DNA from: Nocardia arthritidis NBRC 100137
Lineage (GTDB): Bacteria > Actinomycetota > Actinomycetes > Mycobacteriales > Mycobacteriaceae
Assembly (NCBI RefSeq): GCF_001612765.1
Contig: NZ_BDBB01000044.1
Coordinates: forward strand, 1-64,000
Reading direction: 5' to 3'
DNA length: 64,000 nt
The translations under genes were made by a program, and so were the position numbers. Below are positions 16,489 to 23,241 of this stretch, in pieces. Below the pieces are notes generated by a model. The model saw nothing but the letters and a program-made list of their open reading frames with translations, did not search any database and was not told where the DNA came from. How positions within the stretch are numbered: the first letter of the stretch is position 1; each line of letters opens with the position of its first letter.

Positions 16489-17148
16489 TCAACCCCCAAC
16501 AGGAACAGCGATCGGCAGCATCGTTTGCTGCGGTCGCGAAGAACGAACAGGAATGTCGACCGGCGCATCAGGCACCGGGCGAAGGTCAGCCACCCGCACC
16601 GGCTCAGGCACCGGCAACGGGTCAGGCTCGGGCTCGGGGAAAGGCACCGGTTCCGGCTCAGGCTCGGGTTCGGCCGGGGCCTGCTCTGGGGCAGGCTCGA
16701 CCACCAGAACACGAGCCGGTTCGGGTGCCGAATCTCGTTGTGCCGCACGGATCAACAGCGCCAACCCGTGCGTGTCGGCCAGCAGGGAAATCGGGGCGAT
16801 CGCAGCCACCAGCGCCGAGGCCCACCACGGCAGTTCCCGCCCGGCCGCGACCGCGTGTAGCGAGTTGCCCGCCACCGAGACGACCGAGCCGATAACAAGG
16901 ACCGTGACGAAGAACCGGCGTTCTGGAGCGTGCGCGAGCACCAGCACTCCGAAGGTGGCGAGAAGGATCGTGCCGTCCACGATCAGCGGGAACAGCCACG
17001 CATCCGACGCCGGGATGTGCGCCAGGACCGCGAGGTCCTTCAGCGTGGCGAAGCTGAGCCGGAACGCCGCCGCGCCGACCGCAATGATGATGACCACGGC
17101 GGACCAGCGCGCAAGACGCATCCCCGCCGACCGATCCGCCGCACCCAT
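16489..17148 (-). CDS. DUF2637 membrane protein with Pro/Glu tail
   Basis: A 219-residue protein with four membrane segments in the first ~130 residues (WSAVVIIIAVGAAAFRLSF; AWLFPLIVDGTILLATFGVLV; FFVTVLVIGSVVSVAG; LPWWASALVAAIAPISLLA). This is the DUF2637 fold common beside tra genes on AICEs and Streptomyces plasmids. The cytosolic tail is rich in EP repeats (EPEPEPEPVPFPEPEPDP), a rigid or extended linker. The role is unproven; context points to transfer or spread. A second Met at codon 10 is a possible start. Confidence 0.75.
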   Translation of the reverse strand: MGAADRSAGMRLARWSAVVIIIAVGAAAFRLSFATLKDLAVLAHIPASDAWLFPLIVDGTILLATFGVLVLAHAPERRFFVTVLVIGSVVSVAGNSLHAVAAGRELPWWASALVAAIAPISLLADTHGLALLIRAAQRDSAPEPARVLVVEPAPEQAPAEPEPEPEPVPFPEPEPDPLPVPEPVRVADLRPVPDAPVDIPVRSSRPQQTMLPIAVPVGG

Positions 17149-17150
17149 CG

Positions 17151-17396
17151 TCAGGCCGCCTTGTCCGACGACACCGCCGCAGCCTCGACCGCATCGTGCT
17201 CGGCCAACACCACGGGCAACTGAGCCAGCAGCGACCGGGCATCCTCGATGCTCAGGCTCAAATACGCATGCGCGTCGACCAATTCGATGAACACCGTCGC
17301 CCGGATGACACCGCCGTCGTAGGTCGATTCGCGCTCGGGGTGATACTCGGCGGTGATCCCGTCATAGCCGGAAACGGTGGTGTGGAAGAACGACAT
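17151..17396 (-). CDS. Small hypothetical AICE protein
   Basis: 81 residues (MSFFHTTVSGYDGITAEYH...), soluble, with a predicted strand-helix pattern and the segment LSLSIEDARSLLAQLPVVLAEH. It lies 2 bp after the Pra-like gene stop and 2 bp before the DUF2637 gene. Small proteins of this kind are frequent at this position in AICEs; no domain was recognised. Confidence 0.6.
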   Translation of the reverse strand: MSFFHTTVSGYDGITAEYHPERESTYDGGVIRATVFIELVDAHAYLSLSIEDARSLLAQLPVVLAEHDAVEAAAVSSDKAA

Positions 17397-17398
17397 GA

Positions 17399-17827
17399 TT
17401 ACGCCGCCTTCGCAGCCGACTTGGCGCCGGAGTTGTCGCCCTTGATCCCGGTCGCGCGGATCGTCCAGCCGATCGACTTGAACTCACCCTGACCGGCGAT
17501 CTTCGGCTTGACCTGCAACCCCTCCAGCTCGACCGGCCGCATACCCCGCGCGATCTCCGGAGCCGCCGGAACCGGCTGCACATCCGCGACGAACACCACG
17601 TCGAAACTCGCCTGCTTCGCGTTCGCCGCCGCCGGATCGGTGACCGTGCCCTTCCACAGCCGCTTACCGGTGCCGTTGCCCTCCGCGTCCAGATCCAGCC
17701 GCTGACGCTTCGGCGCGTTGCGATCGGAGCTGAACTCCGTCACCGGCGCGATCTCCCCCAGCAGGAACAGACCCATCGGAAAGGCGTCCTCGAACGCCGG
17801 GGTAAACCACACATCCTTCAAAGCCAT
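17399..17827 (-). CDS. pra: Pra-like activator of replication, integration and excision
   Basis: 142 residues resembling the AICE family annotated as plasmid replication, integration and excision activator. Family landmarks: FPMGLFLLGEIAPVTEF near residue 16, GKRLWKGTVTDPAAAN, and RPVELEGLQVKPKI. In pSAM2 this gene's product turns on the rep-xis-int operon and is itself repressed by KorSA. Here it is likewise the first gene of the leftward operon and is separated from the GntR gene by an operator-rich gap. An AAGGAGTTTCG ribosome site precedes the ATG. Confidence 0.72.
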   Translation of the reverse strand: MALKDVWFTPAFEDAFPMGLFLLGEIAPVTEFSSDRNAPKRQRLDLDAEGNGTGKRLWKGTVTDPAAANAKQASFDVVFVADVQPVPAAPEIARGMRPVELEGLQVKPKIAGQGEFKSIGWTIRATGIKGDNSGAKSAAKAA

Positions 17828-17870
17828 CTCGAAACTCCTTGCTCATACGCTCTCTGAACTGCGCCGATTC

Positions 17871-18003
17871 TGCGCATACACAACAGCGTATACGCAACTG
17901 CGTATACCCACAAGAGGTTTGCGTATACGCAGACGCAAGGGGGCTTGATGCACGAGATCCCGGAGCCGCGTAGCCTGTCTATTGTGTATACGCAGTTGCG
18001 TAT
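17871..18003. promoter_or_regulatory. Cluster of GCGTATAC half-sites (KorSA-type operator)
   Basis: The gap between pra and the divergent GntR gene contains repeated GCGTATAC-like elements: a perfect palindrome GCGTATACGC at 17886-17895, TGCGTATAC at 17899-17907, the same palindrome at 17921-17930, GTGTATACGC at 17984-17993, GTTGCGTAT at 17995-18003, and a weaker TGCGCATAC at 17871-17879. The spacing and symmetry fit a GntR/HutC dimer binding several adjacent sites over both promoters. Confidence 0.75.
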
Positions 18004-18038
18004 GGACAGAACCGCTGATGCGAGCGAAGGGGTAATCC

Positions 18039-18719
18039 ATGACTGAGCCTGCGTACGTCCGGATCGCAGGAGAGATCGCGCGCGATATCCGCAGCGGCGC
18101 TCTACCGGCCCGGACGCAGCTACCGAGCTACGCGGAGCTGGCGAAACAGCACAACGTATCGGAGATCGTTATCCGCAGGGTCCGGGACCTATTGCTGAGC
18201 CAGGGTCTGGTCTATGCGATCGAACGCCGGGGGTTGTTCGTCGCTGCCCGGCCGACGCTGGTTCGGATCTCACCCGAACGACAAATGGAGGATCCCGAAG
18301 TGACCTTCGGGAACGAAGCGGCCAGCGGAGACGACGAAGTCCGCATCGAACGGGAGTCCACTATCGTGCAGGCTGACGCCGAACTGGCGGATATCTTCGG
18401 CATCAGCCCCGGTGACGACGTCGAGCACATCACCGTGGCCGCCTCCGAGTACGGGAAACCCATCTCGATCTCCGACAGCTACCAACTTCCCGGCACGGAT
18501 GTTGCCGAAGCGGAGCAGCTGGAAGAGACATTGGCGGATCGACCGCCGTCGCCAGCCCATGCCGTCTGGCTCGAAATCCCATCCGGCGAGTTGGTGAAAA
18601 CCGTACGTCAGCGGTTCCTCAAGAACGATGGACGAGTACTGATGGTCTCCGAAGTGTCCTACCCGAAGGACCGCTACGACTCGTTCGTGTTCCGCATGAA
18701 CCTTGAGCCACAACCCTGA
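18039..18719 (+). CDS. GntR/HutC-family repressor (KorSA-like)
   Basis: A 226-residue regulator: N-terminal GntR winged helix (YVRIAGEIARDIRSGALP, LPSYAELAKQHNVSEIVIRRVRDLL, VYAIERRGLFVAAR; residues ~5-73) and a C-terminal UTRA-type ligand or oligomerisation domain (~100-226). It is transcribed away from the transfer operon. In pSAM2 the equivalent KorSA represses pra and keeps the element integrated; the operator cluster between the two genes supports the same circuit here. The UTRA ligand, if any, is unknown. Confidence 0.85.
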   Translation: MTEPAYVRIAGEIARDIRSGALPARTQLPSYAELAKQHNVSEIVIRRVRDLLLSQGLVYAIERRGLFVAARPTLVRISPERQMEDPEVTFGNEAASGDDEVRIERESTIVQADAELADIFGISPGDDVEHITVAASEYGKPISISDSYQLPGTDVAEAEQLEETLADRPPSPAHAVWLEIPSGELVKTVRQRFLKNDGRVLMVSEVSYPKDRYDSFVFRMNLEPQP

Positions 18720-18734
18720 CCCATCGCCAACAGG

Positions 18735-18768
18735 ACATGGCCCGATCCCACTGTGGACCGGGCCATGT
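18735..18768. terminator. Bidirectional hairpin terminator
   Basis: A perfect 10-bp inverted repeat (ACATGGCCCG / CGGGCCATGT) with a 14-nt loop, ending in TTTCG, lies between the convergent stops of the GntR gene and the methyltransferase gene. It probably serves both. Confidence 0.7.
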
Positions 18769-18780
18769 TTCGTACGAAAC

Positions 18781-19614
18781 TTACGGTTGCCGGACCCAGC
18801 CTTGCGCTACGTCAGCGAGGTTCCACCAAGACACATATTGTTCGTCCGCACTCTCCAGGGACCAGGCCGACGACAACCGATCGAAGAACGCGTCATCACC
18901 AGTCTTCCCGCCCTTGGGCTCGCCCATGAACACCAGACGTCGGCCGCCCCGCGATTCGAACAGCTCCAGAGCCTCGGACGCCATCGTGTCGCCCCAGCCC
19001 GGCGGCCAGCACAGGAACAGCACCGAGTCCGCATCCAGTTCGGCGGAGAACTCGTCCAGACCACCGACTGGGAACCAGACAGCAGGTTGCCCCGGGGTGT
19101 TCGGAAATGACAGATTTGCGGAAATGTCCGGCGGCTCAGAATCGAACGCCTTCACCGTCACGCCCTGGTCCGCCAATAGTCGCGCCCAGTACCCACGACC
19201 GGCACCCAGTTCAACCACAGTCCGCCCCGCGCTGAACGCCTTCACCCAGTTCAGCGTCTCTGGAGAGGGGATCGCATAGGCATACGCGGCCTGGAGGATT
19301 GTCTGCACGAACCCCAGCCGAACGCTGCCGTTGGCACTCCCGCCGTTGACCACCCTGCGCTCACCATCGGTCCCAACGGCCGGACCGACGATCTCCCAGT
19401 ACGGATTGCCGAACCCTGTGGCACCACCGGTCATGAAGTGCACGAACCGCAGGTCGAACGCCGCATCACCCTCTGAATTCCCGGTGCCCGACAGCATCGG
19501 CGCGGTATCGAGATACTCGGCGACCTTCGGATACTCCTCAGTCAACCGTGGCCCATCTTCGAGCAACGCGGCCAGTTCGGTTCGACGTTCAGGCGTCAGC
19601 ACGAGACCAGTCAT
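18781..19614 (-). CDS. SAM-dependent methyltransferase-like protein (cargo)
   Basis: A 277-residue protein with a Rossmann methyltransferase motif I (TVVELGAGRGYWARLLADQG) and a motif II acid (VKAFDSEP). The later segment DSVLFLCWPPGWGDTMAS resembles a catalytic loop with PP, as in some nucleotide or protein methyltransferases. Its substrate is unknown. The start at 19614 (MTGLVLTPERR) has GGAG ten bases upstream; an ATG at 19671 would add MAKFGNNLRNAMRARRIEG but has no clear ribosome site. It stands alone, convergent with the GntR gene. Confidence 0.65.
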   Translation of the reverse strand: MTGLVLTPERRTELAALLEDGPRLTEEYPKVAEYLDTAPMLSGTGNSEGDAAFDLRFVHFMTGGATGFGNPYWEIVGPAVGTDGERRVVNGGSANGSVRLGFVQTILQAAYAYAIPSPETLNWVKAFSAGRTVVELGAGRGYWARLLADQGVTVKAFDSEPPDISANLSFPNTPGQPAVWFPVGGLDEFSAELDADSVLFLCWPPGWGDTMASEALELFESRGGRRLVFMGEPKGGKTGDDAFFDRLSSAWSLESADEQYVSWWNLADVAQGWVRQP

Positions 19615-19690
19615 GCCTTCGATTCTCCGGGCTCGCATCGCGTTCCGTAAGTTGTTGCCGAATTTCGCCATACAGCAACAAGAGCGCCCC

Positions 19691-19732
19691 GGCGGCGCTT
19701 CGCGCCGCCGCCGCGCTGCGACGCGCAGCGCG
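19691..19732. repeat. Two adjacent very GC-rich hairpins
   Basis: GGCGGCGC-TTC-GCGCCGCC (8-bp stem, 19691-19709) is followed two bases later by CGCGCTGCG-ACG-CGCAGCGCG (9-bp stem, 19712-19732). They lie upstream of the methyltransferase gene and before the first cloverleaf repeat, in a largely non-coding part of the element. They may belong to an origin or transfer locus, or end a transcript. Confidence 0.6.
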
Positions 19733-20049
19733 TACTGATGAGGCGTCGTCCGCGGCGCGTCGAGCGCGTCGGCGCCACTCGGCCGCCGGGGCGCACAGAG
19801 TTCCTGTCTGGTCACTTCTGCATCAACCGAAGCAGTGCTGGGCACGACGAGAGCCGTACCCGACTTACCTCCCGCAGCCGAGCACAAATCGGCCGGCACT
19901 CTGCCCGGTCCACCGGCTGTGGTCCCGCCGAGATCCCCGAATACACGAACGAGGTCACCGCATTCAGCCGACAGAGCTCGCCGGTCACCAGTTCCCCACC
20001 GGCCGTGGCGGTCTGACTGATCCGAGGGCTATCACGCCACCAGCGGGCA

Positions 20050-20097
20050 TCAAGAGCGCCTACGGCGTCACTCCGTGATGGCTGGCGCCACTCTTGA
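20050..20097. repeat. Cloverleaf-forming inverted repeat, copy 1
   Basis: 48 bp that can fold with no unpaired junction bases: outer stem TCAAGAG/CTCTTGA (7 bp), then back-to-back hairpins CGCC-TAC-GGCG, TCAC-TCC-GTGA and TGGC-TGGC-GCCA. A second copy lies 388 bp away with the same stems but a different third loop. The region is otherwise non-coding. Confidence 0.8.
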
Positions 20098-20163
20098 CAC
20101 CCACCGGAGCCGCGATCAAGACGCCCTCAGCCAAACCACCCCAACCGGAGAGGAACCCGCGAG

Positions 20164-20328
20164 ATGACCACCAAGCCCACCACCTGCCAGCTCCGCGGAT
20201 GCGACAACCCCGCCGCCGTCCCGTTCACCTCCAAGTACGGCCCGCAGGACCACGTCATCTGGCACTGCACCCCGTGCAACACCCAGCACCGCCGCAACCT
20301 CGAGATACTCGACCGCTACCCGTACTGA
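20164..20328 (+). CDS. 54-residue zinc-ribbon miniprotein
   Basis: The start MTTKPTTCQLRGC at 20164 follows GGAGAGGAACCCGCGAG, a good ribosome site. Four Cys (C8, C13, C35, C38; C-x4-C and C-x2-C) and His residues (H30, H34, H42) suggest a zinc ribbon. It ends NLEILDRYPY. It lies exactly between the two cloverleaf repeats and is followed by a hairpin terminator, so it is a small self-contained unit. The family was not recognised; a DNA- or RNA-binding role for the flanking structured repeats is an attractive but untested idea. Confidence 0.6.
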   Translation: MTTKPTTCQLRGCDNPAAVPFTSKYGPQDHVIWHCTPCNTQHRRNLEILDRYPY

Positions 20329-20333
20329 CCCGG

Positions 20334-20351
20334 AGGGGGCTTCGGCTCCCT
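20334..20351 (+). terminator. Hairpin terminator after the miniprotein
   Basis: AGGGGGC-TTCG-GCTCCCT forms a 7-bp stem (one G-T pair) with a stable TTCG tetraloop, six bases after the miniprotein stop and followed by TCTC. Confidence 0.6.
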
Positions 20352-20437
20352 TCTCACGGTTGCCGAACTACTGAGCGTCCTTCGGGCCGCCGCCCTGCTG
20401 TGTGGCGGCCTGCATTGTGTTCACGCGCCCCTCCAGC

Positions 20438-20488
20438 GTCAAGAGCGCCTACGGCGTCACTCCGTGATGGCTAATCGCCACTCTTGAC
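20438..20488. repeat. Cloverleaf-forming inverted repeat, copy 2
   Basis: 51 bp: outer stem GTCAAGAG/CTCTTGAC (8 bp) enclosing, without spacers, CGCC-TAC-GGCG, TCAC-TCC-GTGA and TGGC-TAATC-GCCA. The first two hairpins equal copy 1; the third keeps its stem but has another loop. This argues that the fold, rather than just the sequence, is maintained. Confidence 0.8.
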
Positions 20489-20588
20489 CCCGGAGCCTCT
20501 ACGCGCGAAAGGCAGGCCGATAAGGGCAGGCGCAGCCAGCCCGCCTTCTTGCGCAGACCACCACCCATCAGGGCCGGACGTTGCTTGT

Positions 20589-22352
20589 TCAGGGTAATGC
20601 GCGCCATCTTGTATTTTTGGACCGCGGCAATCCAATCATGCCCACACGCCCCATATCGCGTAACCTCTGAAGCGCAGCAATTACCTGATGCTGCGGAAGC
20701 TTGGTCCGTTTTTCCACTTCAGAACGCGAAAGCTCCTCATCACCCAAGGAGTCTAGTACCTGTTGTTGTACCACTGAGAGGGGTGAAACGCTCTCGTATT
20801 CCCCTCCATCGACAGAGGGTTCTTGCCGCTCTTCGATGAGAAGCTCGCCTTGTACCGGATACACTCCAGAAAGCGAGTACGTCGCAGCACCTCGCGTTCC
20901 TCTTTGTTCTATGAGCTTTCTGTCGACCAGCTCTTTCAACTCACGACTGGCCGCACGACTATCCTGAATTCCTGTTGCCATGCGGTATGCACTATTCGTC
21001 ATTGTCGCACCATTTCGCATGATGACGAGCGCAGTCATCTGCGATCGAGTTAGAGGACGATTGTCAAGACTCTGTAGCCAATTCAGCGCCTCTTCATCGA
21101 GAAGTGTGTGGTTCGGAAATTCCGCAGTGAAAGACGCGATATCATCGAGGAAGCGAGGCGGCTCCATGCCCGCTTCGGTAAGCGCCATGCGCATTCTGGT
21201 GATGCCGCTACCGCGATTTTCGCACACCATGTGCCCGTCGCCATACGGTGTGTCTTCCAGTATTTTCAACAACGCCTTGTTGCGTGACGATGAAACAGTG
21301 CTAGTACCCAAGGCATTTACTGAAACGGGACCGTAGAGACCACCTGGATTTCGGATCACTAGCCGGTCGGGATACATTTCAACTTGGACCTGCATGCCAC
21401 GCGCATGCTCGGAGTAGTCTCGATGAACAAGGGCGTTGACCAGCGCTTCACGGAGAACTTCTTCTGGATACTCCCATTCATCCACGCGATAGATGCCCGT
21501 GACAATGCTGCGACGCTTCATGTTCCTCTTCAGGACATAGATGCATTCGCTTACCATAACCGGAATAGGGCCATCTATAGCTCTATTCTCAGTAAATCGT
21601 TCACCAACCGAGCCGAGCACTCCTGGCTCACTTGTTGGATACGCCACGAAGGTTAGATCAAGCTGCGGTTCATAACTCTGCGGGTATTCTCCAAACGCTA
21701 GGAGCCCTGCAAGAGTTGGTACGATGCGGCCGTCTTTATTTGCCAGGACGTTCAACATGATTAACGCGCGCTCATCGTCGACCTTGCGGAAAATTTCCCC
21801 TTTTGTATCCCGAACTCTGCGCAGAAATGAGGACAGAATTTCCGGATTCAGATCCGATATAGAAGCAGCCGAGATCGGAGTAAGGTCATGCCGAAGCTCT
21901 GTGCGGTTGGAGAGAAGAACCGATACCTCATAGTCCGTGAACTTTCTGTCACCATCGGCCACACGAATTCGCGACCCCGAATATGGCCCCAAGCTCCTCT
22001 TGTAACAAGGTCGCTGATCCCGGGGAAGGGGAGGTATATAGCTTGAGATAACGGCTTTACCGTCAATCAAGACCGTACTGATTTCCGTTCGGATTGGCGG
22101 CTCCATATCAGAGCAGACCGCAGCTAATTGCGACTCGATTTGCGCCGGGTTTTCGACTCCTACAATCTGGAAGTCTTTCTTCTCATCAACGCCCAGAATT
22201 ATCCATCCACCCTGTGCGTTCGAGAGGGCGCTGATACTCTCCCAGATTGTTTGAGGTAAGCCGCGTTGCGATTTCTTAACCTCACATGTGCTGTGGTCTC
22301 CGCCAAGGCCCCTACAGTCGTCTAGCAGGGCCTCCAATTCTGCGATGTCCAT
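20589..22352 (-). CDS. AlbA_2 (Schlafen-like) plus GHKL-type ATPase protein
   Basis: A 587-residue protein starting at MDIAELEALLDDC. The N-terminal AlbA_2/Schlafen-type domain shows CEVKKSQRGLPQTIWESISA and NAQGGWIILGVDE (residues ~20-60). The middle carries the RecG-related HATPase_c_4 signature EALVNALVHRDYSEHARG and the glycine box NRGSGITRM. Winged-helix-like segments lie at the C-terminus (SRSEVEKRTKLPQHQVIAALQRL). Such proteins occur as regulators or defence-type cargo on mobile elements; the biochemical role is not established. Its base composition is clearly lower in GC than its neighbours, suggesting recent acquisition. The TCTGTAG repeat array lies just upstream. Confidence 0.8.
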   Translation of the reverse strand: MDIAELEALLDDCRGLGGDHSTCEVKKSQRGLPQTIWESISALSNAQGGWIILGVDEKKDFQIVGVENPAQIESQLAAVCSDMEPPIRTEISTVLIDGKAVISSYIPPLPRDQRPCYKRSLGPYSGSRIRVADGDRKFTDYEVSVLLSNRTELRHDLTPISAASISDLNPEILSSFLRRVRDTKGEIFRKVDDERALIMLNVLANKDGRIVPTLAGLLAFGEYPQSYEPQLDLTFVAYPTSEPGVLGSVGERFTENRAIDGPIPVMVSECIYVLKRNMKRRSIVTGIYRVDEWEYPEEVLREALVNALVHRDYSEHARGMQVQVEMYPDRLVIRNPGGLYGPVSVNALGTSTVSSSRNKALLKILEDTPYGDGHMVCENRGSGITRMRMALTEAGMEPPRFLDDIASFTAEFPNHTLLDEEALNWLQSLDNRPLTRSQMTALVIMRNGATMTNSAYRMATGIQDSRAASRELKELVDRKLIEQRGTRGAATYSLSGVYPVQGELLIEERQEPSVDGGEYESVSPLSVVQQQVLDSLGDEELSRSEVEKRTKLPQHQVIAALQRLRDMGRVGMIGLPRSKNTRWRALP

Positions 22353-22389
22353 CTCGCCTCCCGCTCCGCAACTGGTTGGCAGGAGTCTA

Positions 22390-22477
22390 TCTGTAGGGGT
22401 CTGTATCGGTCTGTAGCCGGTCTGTAGTGATCTGTAGGGATCTGTAGTGCGTCTGTAGTGATCTGTAGCGTCTGCAG
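22390..22477. promoter_or_regulatory. Nine helically phased TCTGTAG repeats
   Basis: TCTGTAG or one-mismatch versions begin at 22390, 22400 (TCTGTAT), 22410, 22421, 22431, 22441, 22452, 22462 and 22471 (TCTGCAG). The steps are 10, 10, 11, 10, 10, 11, 10 and 9 bp, one per helical turn. The array ends 38 bp before the AlbA_2/ATPase start codon. It looks like a cooperative binding site on one face of DNA, either an operator for that gene or iterons. Confidence 0.8.
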
Positions 22478-22739
22478 TCAACCTGTGCGCACGGTATGAG
22501 GAGCGTATGACCGCCTCGCCGTGCTAACGGCCAGTCAGTGCCCTCACCCCATGTGCGAATCCAGCCTGCCTGCTACCCGCTTGACGCAGCGCAGACCAGC
22601 GCCCGTCACAGAGTGGCCGAGCTGGGTACGGTGAGGACCGAAGCAACCGGTAGAAGCTCGGCTCCACAGCCCCTAAGTGCTCTAAGTGAAGCTGCCCACT
22701 CCCAGCTTTGGCAGCACCCGCCCCCTAGAGAGGCACACC

Positions 22740-23005
22740 GTGCTTGAGGAAACGCCCGCTCCAGTGGCCGCCCTCCGAACTAGGCTCCTGTAGAGCTGTA
22801 CGAGTGCATCTCCCGCACCACTGCACGAATCGGAGTCGATGAAACCTACCTCCAAGCAAAGCAGTTTGCCGAAGCAGCAGCACTTCACGCATCCAGCGGG
22901 AAGAACTCCGCCGAAGATCCGGCTATTGAGGGTCTCGCGGTAGCTATCCAACAGCTGAGCAAAGCCGTCGCTGAGCGAGCGTCGCAGATGCATCGCGACC
23001 AGTAG
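22740..23005 (+). pseudogene. Small gene split by a frameshift
   Basis: A GTG-initiated frame (22740, VLEETPAPVAALRTRLL) stops at 22793. The next frame (-1) continues at once with ELYECISRTTARIGVDETYL and runs to a stop at 23005, ending AVAERASQMHRDQ. Both halves have protein-like composition and together would make about an 88-residue helical protein. A single base change would join them, so this is either a decayed gene or a frameshifted one. No family was recognised. The rest of 22480-23190 shows no other gene. Confidence 0.35.
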
Positions 23006-23062
23006 CGCGATCAACGCGAAGCGGCGGACCGGAACACGTCCGCATCCGCCATTCGCAACCTC

Positions 23063-23082
23063 GGTACGCAGTGAGTACGCAG
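23063..23082 (+). repeat. Candidate integrase arm site, right copy
   Basis: The same 20 bp as at 9796-9815, 110 bp inside the right core repeat. In the excised circle the two copies would flank the core in direct orientation. Confidence 0.5.
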
Positions 23083-23192
23083 CAAGGGCACATCGTGCCG
23101 TCAAGCACCAACACAACAAGCGAAGTTCGCGCGGTTCACGCCATCAAGGCCAACGATGCCAACCACTACCGAAGCCGACAAGACGGGCATGA

Positions 23193-23241
23193 ACCGCTCT
23201 CCTAAAGCGGGTGTCGCAGGTTCGAATCCTGCCGAGGGCAC
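23193..23241 (+). repeat. attR core: tRNA-Arg 3' fragment
   Basis: An exact 49-bp copy of 9688-9736, starting in the anticodon stem and lacking the 5' half of the tRNA, so it is not a functional tRNA. It marks the right end of the AICE and the original 3' end of the target gene. Confidence 0.92.

Larger units (their letters stand above)
9688..23241 (-). mobile_element. AICE-type integrative element (pSAM2-like), 13.5 kb
   Basis: It is bounded by 49-bp direct repeats of the tRNA-Arg 3' end. It contains every module of an actinomycete integrative and conjugative element: tyrosine integrase and excisionase, a RepSA-type rolling-circle initiator, an FtsK/TraSA-type translocase for double-stranded transfer, Spd-like and DUF2637 membrane proteins, a Pra-like activator and a GntR/KorSA-like repressor. 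The order (int, xis, rep, tra, pra, then repressor) is that of pSAM2-family elements. All transfer genes appear intact, so the element may be functional. Cargo: a C5-methyltransferase inside the operon, a second methyltransferase, a zinc-ribbon miniprotein and an AlbA_2/ATPase protein. Confidence 0.9.

Noticed and set aside
22421..22481. N-terminal extension of the AlbA_2 protein through the TCTGTAG repeats
   Set aside because: The frame happens to be open over the repeats, but their 10/11-bp steps do not preserve a coding frame, and the AlbA_2 domain begins right after the ATG at 22352.
23163..23241. Second tRNA-Arg gene at the element's right end
   Set aside because: Only the anticodon stem onwards is present; there is no acceptor 5' strand or D arm, so it is the attR remnant and not a tRNA.
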